Part shown: positions 1 to 5,844 of the stretch, in pieces
Numbering within the stretch: position 1 is the first letter of the stretch
How the letters are laid out: each line of letters begins with the position of its first letter
Translations under genes and position numbers: made by a program
Notes under the pieces: generated by a model
Told to the model about the DNA's origin: nothing
The model's input: only the letters and a program-made list of their open reading frames with translations
Database searches by the model: none
Assembly (NCBI GenBank): GCA_025453735.1
Contig: JALOPY010000531.1
Location: 1-5,844 of the forward strand
Reading direction: 5' to 3'
DNA length: 5,844 bases
Source: a bacterium
GTDB lineage: Bacteria > Zhuqueibacterota > Zhuqueibacteria > Thermofontimicrobiales > Thermofontimicrobiaceae

Positions 1-1729
1 TCTTGCGTGTCGCCCAGAGATGCGGAAGAAAATCATTTTCTTTTTTGGGAGATGAAAAATCAGCATCGTAAGCAAATTTGTTTTCTTTATCCTTGGTCTT
101 GCCGGTCAATGTGATCGCGGTATTTTTCTCATCGGCAAATCTTCCTAGAACCGTCAGTTGCGAGCCTTGGTACAAATCAGGCAGTTTTTTCGGATAGACG
201 TCCTCGATTTCAATTTTGCCATAATTGATTTCCAAATCTGTCAGCACCGGATGGCTGATCTTGTCATAAAATGAAGAAATTTTTTTATCGATATCTTCAT
301 TGGGCTCGATGTAATCCGAAACAGCCTGGTTCTGGGAGGCGATTTTATCCAGCAAAACGGTGTTGACATCGTAGCCAACCCCAAAAGTAAAGATTTTCAT
401 TTTATCTTTATTTTGTTTCGTCGCATTTGTAATAATGCTTCCAATATTCGTTTCGCCAACCGTTGGCAAGCCATCGGTGACAAGAACGAGGCTCATCGGT
501 CGCTTCGCGTTGCCTTCCAGTTTCAAGGCATCCAGCAGCGCTTCATTGATATTGGTGCCGCCTTTGGCTTCCAGCCTGTCGATATAATTGATCGCATCGT
601 TGCGAAATTCCAAGGCTGACACCAGATCCTTTTTAAATAGCCTTGATTCGGTGCTGAACGCAATGACATTGAACCGATCGTCGTTATCCAGATTTTTGAT
701 GCAATACTGAAGCGCATTTTTCGCCTGCGTGATCTTTTCGCCCTCCATGCTGCCGGATACATCCAGAATAAAAACGATGTCTTTGTTGATAATTTCATCT
801 TTTGCAATTTCCGTTTTGGGAGAGATCAGCAGCATGAAGAAGCCATTTTCCTTTTCTTCAGGTCGATAGGTCAGAAGGCTCAAGCCGAAATCCTTCTGGG
901 ACAGCGAATAGTAAAGGACAAAATTATCCTCCGAATCTTTGCGCTTGCCCTCGTAACTGATTCTGGCGTGATGATCATCGGTCCGGGAAATATCGACGTC
1001 ATGGCTGGGCGAGTAGATATTTTTCAACGGAATTTTTGATTTCAAATCGACAAAGATGATTTGCGAAATTTCGGTCAAACGTTTTGTATCATTTTCATCC
1101 TTTGTTGCAATTTTATCTTCGCGATCCTGCAGCGGAATGACATGGGGAGGGCCAGGATAAGGACGAGACGGAGGAGGAGCGAATCGGCCCGATTCGATTC
1201 TGCCATGCAACGGATAGCTGAATTGCACCAGCTCGCCATCCAGCTTGAGCAGCAGCGAATATTCCAGTATGATTTTCCGCTCTTTCTGTGGCGGAATCGG
1301 GAAGATTTTGGCGCTGAATAAATTGTAATCCACATATTCCAATAATGCGGGATCGATATTGCGACGGACGATGTCCTCATAAATTTGTCGCGCCTTTTCT
1401 TTATCCAGTAATTCGCCGGACAACACCTTGCCATCGACAATCATCTTGAAATCCGAGACGCTGGCTTCCTTGGGCAATGGAAAATAGTACGTTCCCTCAA
1501 TCGGCTGTTTGGAATCATTGTAAAAAACCTGATCCACTTTCACCCGCGAAACCTGGTCGATGATCTCCACATTGATCTTGTGCTCGGTCAATTTCGGCAT
1601 GGCTGGTTCGAAAGGCGGAATAGGGCGTGGAATGATGAATCCCTGGCTATAAACCATAGTTCCAAAAAGAATGAGGCTGGAAAGTAGGATTAATCCAACC
1701 AACGCTGATGTGATCTTTGATCTTTTCAT
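1..1729 (-). CDS. Exported VIT and von Willebrand factor A domain protein, C-terminus cut by window edge
   Basis: The frame is open from the ATG at 1729 to the left edge (576 codons, no stop), so the C-terminus lies outside. Residues 1-28 look like a signal peptide or N-terminal anchor: basic KRSK, a hydrophobic stretch at about 6-26, and a possible cleavage after VYS. A VIT (vault/inter-alpha-trypsin) domain follows at about 40-175, recognised by ARQIYEDIVRRNIDPALLEY (113-132) and the FPIPP turn (143-147). A proline-rich linker follows at about 185-199. The vWA domain spans about 316-495 and has a complete metal-ion-dependent adhesion site: DVSGS (D323, S325, S327), T392 in GGTN and D419 in VTDG. 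A segment near the window edge, LPHLWATRK, matches the region after vWA in bacterial ITIH-like proteins. The family is thought to mediate metal-dependent protein binding at the cell surface; the exact role is unknown. The start is supported by a strong ribosome binding site. It lies downstream of the sigma/anti-sigma pair and is possibly a target of that sigma factor. Confidence 0.94.
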   Translation of the reverse strand, partial: MKRSKITSALVGLILLSSLILFGTMVYSQGFIIPRPIPPFEPAMPKLTEHKINVEIIDQVSRVKVDQVFYNDSKQPIEGTYYFPLPKEASVSDFKMIVDGKVLSGELLDKEKARQIYEDIVRRNIDPALLEYVDYNLFSAKIFPIPPQKERKIILEYSLLLKLDGELVQFSYPLHGRIESGRFAPPPSRPYPGPPHVIPLQDREDKIATKDENDTKRLTEISQIIFVDLKSKIPLKNIYSPSHDVDISRTDDHHARISYEGKRKDSEDNFVLYYSLSQKDFGLSLLTYRPEEKENGFFMLLISPKTEIAKDEIINKDIVFILDVSGSMEGEKITQAKNALQYCIKNLDNDDRFNVIAFSTESRLFKKDLVSALEFRNDAINYIDRLEAKGGTNINEALLDALKLEGNAKRPMSLVLVTDGLPTVGETNIGSIITNATKQNKDKMKIFTFGVGYDVNTVLLDKIASQNQAVSDYIEPNEDIDKKISSFYDKISHPVLTDLEINYGKIEIEDVYPKKLPDLYQGSQLTVLGRFADEKNTAITLTGKTKDKENKFAYDADFSSPKKENDFLPHLWATRK

Positions 1730-1734
1730 GGCGG

Positions 1735-1741
1735 CTCCTTT
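1735..1741 (-). promoter_or_regulatory. Ribosome binding site of the VIT-vWA gene
   Basis: AAAGGAG lies 5 nt before the ATG at 1729. It is a near-ideal Shine-Dalgarno sequence and fixes the start of the VIT-vWA gene. Confidence 0.85.
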
Positions 1742-1814
1742 GAAATTAGTCTTCGATATTTTGAATTCCTGCGTAAGCGTGAATGACTCACCAGGTCACC
1801 GTTGCTACCTATAC

Positions 1815-1840
1815 ATACAAATTGAACGAAAATTTATTCC
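1815..1840 (-). promoter_or_regulatory. Candidate ECF-sigma promoter for the VIT-vWA gene
   Basis: On the minus strand GGAATAAA (1840-1833) is followed after 13 nt by TGTAT (1819-1815). Read as a -35 of GGAAT and a -10 of TGTAT, the spacer is 16 nt. This resembles the GGAAC-like -35 and 16-17 nt spacing typical of ECF sigma promoters. The same motif with the same spacing lies upstream of the ECF sigma gene. It would give a leader of about 80 nt. The inference rests on only two copies. Confidence 0.4.
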
Positions 1841-1849
1841 ATGCTTTTT

Positions 1850-2974
1850 TTACTTTTTTTGAAGCAGTTGGCGCAATGCCGCAAGCTCCAGTTCAATTTG
1901 AGATGTATCGGCAATAGCAATTAAGTGGTCAAAATTTTTTTCATAAAACTGAATCGCCTGGGTAACCTGTGCCTCATTCATCTTCGCTTGAGCAAGATCA
2001 AAATAAAGCCGGGATTGTTCATATTTGGCTTTGCTCAATAATTCAAGTTCCGGCTGTGTTTGAACATAATCTTCCCAGATTTTGATTTTATCAATTATTT
2101 CATGAACTGCCAGAGCCTTTTGATGGGTCAATCTAAAATTAACAATACTTGTATCTGGAAGCGTCGTAGATTTGCTTGCGCCAACGGATTGGACATGAAA
2201 CGCGGCTTTTTCAGCTATTTCTTTTTTTTCATGCGACGTATAAGCTGGCTTCGCCGCCATTCGCATGGCATCTTTTTGGGACGGAGCTGCTTCATCGGAA
2301 ATGCCTTTTTTTCGATCCATTTTTCCAGCTTCAACATCAGACTCCTGTTCGAGAAGTTTTGCAGGCGCTGGCAAATTTCTAATTTCATGATCTGCAAAAT
2401 TCACAATCGCCTGCTGTTCATTTTGCTGAGCTGATAATTTGCCGCTCCCCTTATCCTGAAATGAAATCGCTACTGGAGCTTCTTGAGGAACAGTCGTCTC
2501 GCGTTCTTCTTCATCCTTGACTTCAATCGATTGCGCAACTGGCTCTGGCGGGGTAATTGAGTCGTGCAATTCAATTTTCTGGGGCAGCTCAAATTTCCCT
2601 TCGCGCAGGAATGAAATATGAATGATAAAAAAAACAATGACAGCCGTGGCTACCAGTCCAGCTAGACGAAAACTTAATTTTGGCAGGAAAATGTAATTTT
2701 TAAATTTTTGGAGCAACGCAGGCAAGCGAATTGGCTTTTTGTCAGTAGCTTTAATTGCGTTCATAATATGCTGCCTTGATTCCTTCCAATAGGAAGGTGA
2801 AGGCTGGGGCAAAAGATCAGTTTTTCCCAATGAATTAATGGATTTCAGATTTGCAAATTCTTTCGTGCAGTCAGAGCAGGTCAAGAGATGCGCCTCGATC
2901 GCAGCTTTTTCCTGCACCGGCAACTCATTATCCAGGTATAATTCCAATCGATTTTTTATGTCATGGCATTTCAT
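1850..2974 (-). CDS. Membrane anti-sigma factor with zf-HC2 zinc finger
   Basis: This 374-residue protein begins with an anti-sigma zinc-finger domain (about 1-45). H29-x3-C33-x2-C36 (HLLTCSDC) is the zf-HC2 signature, and C3 is the likely fourth ligand. A cytoplasmic linker (about 46-100) leads to one transmembrane helix at about 104-123 (LAGLVATAVIVFFIIHISFL). About 250 residues would then lie outside the membrane. The first part of these is charged, alanine-rich and probably disordered; the last part (about 280-374) is predicted helical and somewhat TPR-like. In this family the N-terminal domain binds and holds the ECF sigma factor, and the external part receives the signal or is cut by proteases. 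The gene starts 25 bp after the sigma stop codon, so it is almost certainly in the same operon. GAGGA (2987-2983), 8 nt before the ATG, supports the start. The signal sensed cannot be told from the sequence. Confidence 0.92.
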   Translation of the reverse strand: MKCHDIKNRLELYLDNELPVQEKAAIEAHLLTCSDCTKEFANLKSINSLGKTDLLPQPSPSYWKESRQHIMNAIKATDKKPIRLPALLQKFKNYIFLPKLSFRLAGLVATAVIVFFIIHISFLREGKFELPQKIELHDSITPPEPVAQSIEVKDEEERETTVPQEAPVAISFQDKGSGKLSAQQNEQQAIVNFADHEIRNLPAPAKLLEQESDVEAGKMDRKKGISDEAAPSQKDAMRMAAKPAYTSHEKKEIAEKAAFHVQSVGASKSTTLPDTSIVNFRLTHQKALAVHEIIDKIKIWEDYVQTQPELELLSKAKYEQSRLYFDLAQAKMNEAQVTQAIQFYEKNFDHLIAIADTSQIELELAALRQLLQKK

Positions 2975-2999
2975 AATTTTGTTCCTCGATCTCCATGTG

Positions 3000-3533
3000 C
3001 TAAAAATAGGGCTGCAAAATTTCTTTCAGTTTCGCCCGCGCGCGGGACAGCCGTGACATCACGGTCCCCGTTGAAATTTCAAGCTGCTCGCCGATCTCCT
3101 CGTAGCTCAACTCATCATTCGTTCGCAAAATAAACACCATGCGTTGGTCAAGGGGCAACTGTTCCATTGCTTGTAGCGGATTTTCATGTTCAGATTCGAT
3201 ATGATCGAATTCATCGTCATCTAAAATTGATTCCTTCTTGCGATGAGCTTTCGCCTGATGGTTCAAGGTCGTGTTCAATGCAATCCGGCGCAGCCAGGGA
3301 TAAAATGGATAGTGCTCATCGAAGCGATGCAAATTTTGATACGTCTTGACAAACGTATCCTGCACGATGTCATCGGCATCGTCATGATCGAGCACGATCT
3401 TCCGAACCGTGAAATAGATTCGCTGTTGATATTTCAGCACCAATTTCTCAAACGCACGGTGATTGCCGAGCATTGCCTTCCGAATCCATTTGAGATCATC
3501 GTTATCGGTTTTATTTTGATTTTGATCGTTCAT
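3000..3533 (-). CDS. ECF-family RNA polymerase sigma factor (sigma-70 regions 2 and 4)
   Basis: The 177-residue size is typical of ECF sigma factors, which carry only regions 2 and 4. Region 2 covers about 24-98: the opening GNHRAFEKLV, the polymerase-binding DDADDIVQDTFVKTYQNL (51-68), and the promoter-melting/-10 segment FYPWLRRIALN (77-87). Region 4 covers about 124-174: LPLDQRMVFILR and then the helix-turn-helix SYEEIGEQLEISTGTVMSRLSRAR (143-166), which contacts the -35. An acidic linker joins the two. The ATG at 3533 is preferred because the residues before GNHRAF align with the usual ECF N-terminus. Its AGGGG ribosome site is close, only 2 nt from the ATG. The next gene is a zf-HC2 anti-sigma factor, so activity is probably controlled by membrane sequestration. 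It would direct polymerase to an envelope or stress regulon that probably includes its own operon. Confidence 0.96.
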   Translation of the reverse strand: MNDQNQNKTDNDDLKWIRKAMLGNHRAFEKLVLKYQQRIYFTVRKIVLDHDDADDIVQDTFVKTYQNLHRFDEHYPFYPWLRRIALNTTLNHQAKAHRKKESILDDDEFDHIESEHENPLQAMEQLPLDQRMVFILRTNDELSYEEIGEQLEISTGTVMSRLSRARAKLKEILQPYF

Positions 3534-3547
3534 TGCCCCTGACAGTA

Positions 3548-3573
3548 ATACAGATAATATTTATTTTTATTCC
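3548..3573 (-). promoter_or_regulatory. Candidate autoregulated ECF promoter of the sigma/anti-sigma operon
   Basis: GGAATAAA (3573-3566), a 13-nt gap and TGTAT (3552-3548) match the motif before the VIT-vWA gene in sequence and spacing. As -35/-10 they are GGAAT-N16-TGTAT. Autoregulation is common for ECF factors. The -10 ends only 14 nt before the ATG, which leaves an unusually short leader and lowers confidence. Confidence 0.38.
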
Positions 3574-3696
3574 CCATGCCGGATAATAGTAATGAAAAGA
3601 AATCTAGAACATTGCATTGACTTCCGGAACCACCATAAAAATATTATAAGAGAAGAAAAATCTGTTACGGAGATTGTAAAAATCGGGAGAGGTGAG

Positions 3697-3744
3697 TTTC
3701 TATTTTGCGCCTCAAATTGAAATTGACCCTTCCCAAAATAGAAA
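3697..3744. repeat. 11-bp perfect inverted repeat overlapping the -10 of the distal promoter
   Basis: TTTCTATTTTG (3697-3707) and CAAAATAGAAA (3734-3744) are exact reverse complements separated by 26 nt. The right arm covers the proposed -10 box and the left arm would lie just downstream of the start point. Between them is a tandem AAATTG pair (3714-3725). It could be an operator, or chance in AT-rich DNA. Confidence 0.5.
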
Positions 3745-3763
3745 ATTTTCATTCATAAGTCAA
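3735..3763 (-). promoter_or_regulatory. Candidate vegetative promoter upstream of the sigma operon
   Basis: TTGACT (3763-3758) and TATTTT (3740-3735) are separated by exactly 17 nt, a good match to housekeeping -35/-10 boxes. TATTTTGG also resembles, with one mismatch, the TAnnTTTG box used in Bacteroidota. Transcription would begin near 3728, giving a leader of about 195 nt before the sigma ATG. The palindrome GAAAATTTTC (3741-3750) lies within the spacer. Confidence 0.45.
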
Positions 3764-3897
3764 GTATAAAAAATATTCTATAAAAAAAATGTATAAAGGA
3801 TAAAAATGCCCTTCGTGAGGATTTAGACTTTTTCAGAATAACCGCGATGAAAATCAGTATTGAGATGTACTACAAACGCGTTCGAGCTTTAGAAATT

Positions 3898-3940
3898 TTA
3901 TAAATAAAAACGGGTAGAGACAACAGCCGCTACCCGTTTC
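3898..3940 (-). terminator. Intrinsic terminator of the hdrA-type gene
   Basis: AAACGGGTAG (3908-3917) and CTACCCGTTT (3930-3939) form a perfect 10-bp stem with a 12-nt loop. On the minus strand the stem is followed by TTTTTATTTA (3910-3901), a good U-tract. It lies 30 nt after the hdrA stop codon and insulates the sigma operon. Confidence 0.88.
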
Positions 3941-3969
3941 AATATCAATTACCTGTCGTTCTGAAGATA

Positions 3970-5844
3970 TTATGCTGGAACCGCCGCTGCTGCAACTTTC
4001 TCTTTCACTGGTTTTGCCACCTTGGGTTTCTCATCTTCACTCAAAACTTTTTTGGTAAATTCCACTTCTTCTTTGGTGACCTTCTGCCGCATATCTTCGA
4101 CAGCCTTCATCACCTTTGACCATTTCTGCCCTTCAGCAGCGCTGACCCATTCCAATTGCAATCGCTCAGGTCGGATGCCAAGTTTCTCCAATTTATCCCA
4201 TAACTTTTCCACCCGCTTCTGGGTCCAGCGGTTGGCGTCGATGTAATGGCAATCGGCAAAGTGGCAGCCTGAGACCAGCACAATCGGTGCGCCCAATTTA
4301 AAAGCATGAAGGACAAATTTATCTTTCACTCGACCGCTGCACATCGTTCGAATGATCCTGGCGTTTGCTGGAAATTGCAGGCGAGATAATCCCGCTAAAT
4401 CAGCTCCTGCATAAGAGCACCAATTGCAGGCAAACGTCACGATTTTATCCATAGGGTTTTCGGAAAGAATCGACTCAACCTGGGCGTACATTTGCCGATC
4501 GGTGAAATGCTGCATGGTGATGGCATCGAAACGGCATTCGGCGCTACAGGTGCCACAGCCTTTGCAAGAGGCTTCGATCACTCGGGCGGGCGTCTTGGCG
4601 CCTTTTTCAAACACGATGGCATTGAAGGGACAGACATTGGCGCAAATGCCGCACATGGTACATTTTTCTTCATCGACTACAGCGGTGATGGCTTCGATCT
4701 TTATTTTGCCAGCCGAAAGCAACGTGCCTGCCCGTGATGCAGCAGCACTTGCCTGGGTGACGCTGTCTTTCACGTCCTTGGGATATTCAGCGCAGCCCGC
4801 AAAATAGACGCCGCCCGTCGGCGCATCGACGGGTTTCAGCTTGGGATGCGATTCCATGTAAAAGCCATCGGAAGTGCTCGATAGGCTGAAGAATTTTTTA
4901 ATGATTTCATTATCCTGACGAGGAATCACGCCGACCGACAGCACCACCAGGTCCAATTCATGTTGCTCGACCATGCGGGTGGTGGTGTTTTCCACTGTCA
5001 ATTTGAGATTTTTGGTTTTCGGATCTTCCTCGATTTCGCCAGGGATGCCCCGAATGTACTTCACGCCTGCCTCTTTGCTGCGCATGAACAAATCTTCAAA
5101 GCCCTTGGCGAACGCCCGAATGTCCATGTAGAAAACTTTGACTTCCACATCGGGATAGTGGTCTTTCAATAGCAAGCTATCCTTGACCGTGTTCATGCAG
5201 CAGATGTTGCTGCAATATGGATTGCCCCGCTCTGGATCCTGGGTTCGGGAGCCAACACATTGGATAAATCCGATCCGCATCGGCGTCTGGTGATCCGCGG
5301 GACGAATGAAATGTCCTTTACTGGGTCCTTCGGAACAGATCAGCCGCTCGAACTCCATGCTGGTGATGACGTTCTCAAAACGGGTGTAGCCATAATCGTC
5401 CAGCTTGGTAGGATCGTACACATCCATGCCCGTGGCGACAATGACGGCGCCGACTTTGATATCGACCAGTTCATCCTGCATGTCATAGTCGATACATTTT
5501 TTATCGCACGCCTCATAGCATTTGCCGCAGGCGATGGGATTATTGCCCAGGCAGTGATCCATATCCAGAATATAGGAAGACGGCACCGCTTGTGGAAACG
5601 GAATATGAATCGCTTTGCGCAGCGACAAGCCCATTTGAAATTCATTGGGCACGACGATCGGGCACACTTTAGAGCATTCGCCGCAGGCGGTGCAATCCTT
5701 TTCCCGAACGTAGCGGGCTTTCTTTCGAATCTTGACATTGAAGTTGCCAATATAGCCCGACACATTTTCGACTTCGCTATAGGTGAACAATTTGACTCGT
5801 GGATGTCGACCGACATCCATCATTTTCGGTCCGAGAATTCATAT
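3970..5844 (-). CDS. hdrA: HdrA-MvhD fusion, iron-sulfur flavoprotein, probable selenoprotein; N-terminus outside window
   Basis: This is the heterodisulfide reductase subunit A family, the FAD/FeS core of flavin-based electron-bifurcating complexes. Residues are numbered from the Met at 5823. MMDVGRHP to VSGYIGNFNVK is the conserved HdrA core. It is followed by [4Fe-4S] ligands CTACGECSKVC (44-54), a second group (C91, C99, C102, C106), the FAD-domain strand GAVIVATG (125-132), the HdrA cluster C189/C204/C208/C209 (YCSNICCM), and GGVYFAGCAEYPKD (338-350). A 2[4Fe-4S] ferredoxin domain follows (C388-C398, C420-C430). Residues about 460-580 are a fused MvhD/FlpD domain (ACNWCSYAGAD, CSGR, GCHFADCHY) that normally takes electrons from a hydrogenase or formate dehydrogenase. 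A Lys/Ala tail ends the protein. The Met at 5823 is internal to the family: the N-terminal Rossmann FAD motif is missing, and the frame continues upstream through TGA (5841-5839) at a conserved Cys/Sec position. HdrB/HdrC partners are not in the window. Confidence 0.93.
5796..5835 (-). promoter_or_regulatory. Candidate bacterial SECIS hairpin after the hdrA TGA
   Basis: In the mRNA, GGAUGUC (5818-5812) and GACAUCC (5807-5801) form a perfect stem around the loop GGUC (5811-5808). A U-A pair (5819/5800) makes 8 bp. CUCG (5835-5832) can pair with CGAG (5799-5796) as a lower helix across a 12-nt one-sided bulge. The loop starts 27 nt after the TGA, within the spacing seen for bacterial SECIS elements, and equals the GGUC apical loop of E. 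coli fdhF. SelB would bind here to deliver Sec-tRNA. Confidence 0.68.
5839..5841 (-). other. In-frame TGA, probable selenocysteine codon of HdrA
   Basis: The TGA lies seven codons before the Met at 5823, in the same frame. The surrounding reading I-[TGA]-ILGPKMMDVGRHP matches the HdrA segment normally read as Cys-Ile-Leu-x-Pro-Lys-Met, with TGA at the Cys. Selenocysteine in HdrA is established for some methanogens. A hairpin suited to be a bacterial SECIS follows. The alternatives, a nonsense mutation or sequencing error, cannot be excluded because only one codon before it is visible. Confidence 0.8.

Larger units (their letters stand above)
3534..3969. other. Gene-free region between the hdrA-type gene and the sigma operon
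   Basis: This 436-bp AT-rich interval contains the hdrA terminator, two promoter candidates and an inverted repeat. A 61-codon minus-strand frame at 3567-3752 has no recognisable domain and overlaps both promoter candidates, so it is not called. In the stretch from about 3764 to 3897 nothing was recognised apart from the small palindrome AACGCGTT (3875-3882). Confidence 0.7.

Noticed and set aside
523..1440. Minus-strand frames at 523-807 and 1075-1440
   Set aside because: They are out of frame with the continuous VIT-vWA reading frame, which shows the expected domain motifs throughout.
1730..1849. Terminator between the anti-sigma and VIT-vWA genes
   Set aside because: Only 4-bp inverted repeats without a following T-tract were found, so read-through from the sigma operon remains possible.
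3643..3648. Perfect TATAAT on the minus strand as a promoter
   Set aside because: No acceptable -35 sequence lies 16-18 nt upstream, and such hexamers are frequent in this AT-rich region.
3567..3752. 61-codon minus-strand frame before the sigma gene
   Set aside because: No recognisable domain or clear ribosome site; its start lies within the distal promoter spacer and its end overlaps the proximal promoter candidate.
4022..5172. Plus-strand frames opposite the hdrA-type gene
   Set aside because: They are antisense shadows with no domain signal; the minus strand carries a full set of conserved cysteine motifs.
5821..5823. ATG at 5823 as the true start of the hdrA-type gene
   Set aside because: It falls inside a conserved HdrA segment, lacks a good ribosome binding site, and the preceding codons I-L-G-P-K still match the family up to the TGA.

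Overview
The window looks like part of an anaerobic bacterial genome of moderate to low G+C, and all four genes lie on the minus strand. Likely affiliations are an FCB-type lineage (Caldithrix/KSB1-like) or a Desulfobacterota-like one. This rests on general character only: an HdrA-MvhD electron-transfer fusion, an ECF sigma/zinc-finger anti-sigma pair and an exported VIT-vWA protein. The placement is weak.

Read in the direction of transcription, from right to left, the window starts inside a large hdrA-type gene (5844 to 3970). The open frame without stops begins at 5823, but the homology clearly continues upstream across an in-frame TGA (5841-5839). The local reading is I-[TGA]-ILGPKMMDVGRHP, and HdrA proteins normally have Cys, or in some lineages selenocysteine, at the TGA position. 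Directly downstream the mRNA can form an 8-bp hairpin with a GGUC apical loop, the same loop as the E. coli fdhF SECIS. The best reading is a selenocysteine-containing HdrA fused to an MvhD domain, with its N-terminal part outside the window. The gene ends in a clear intrinsic terminator (3898-3940).

A 436-bp gene-free region (3534-3969) follows. It holds the terminator, a vegetative-type promoter candidate (TTGACT-N17-TATTTT) whose -10 lies in one arm of an 11-bp inverted repeat, and an ECF-type promoter candidate (GGAAT-N16-TGTAT) just before the next gene.

The second block is a stress-signalling cluster: an ECF sigma factor (3533-3000), then after 25 bp a membrane anti-sigma factor with a zf-HC2 zinc finger (2974-1850), then after 120 bp an exported VIT + von Willebrand A protein (1729 to the left edge, C-terminus missing). 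The same gapped motif, GGAATAAA-N13-TGTAT, precedes both the sigma gene and the VIT-vWA gene. This suggests that the sigma factor controls its own operon and the VIT-vWA gene as a target.

The two blocks are separated by the terminator and show no obvious functional link. No RNA genes, insertion sequences or CRISPR arrays were seen.
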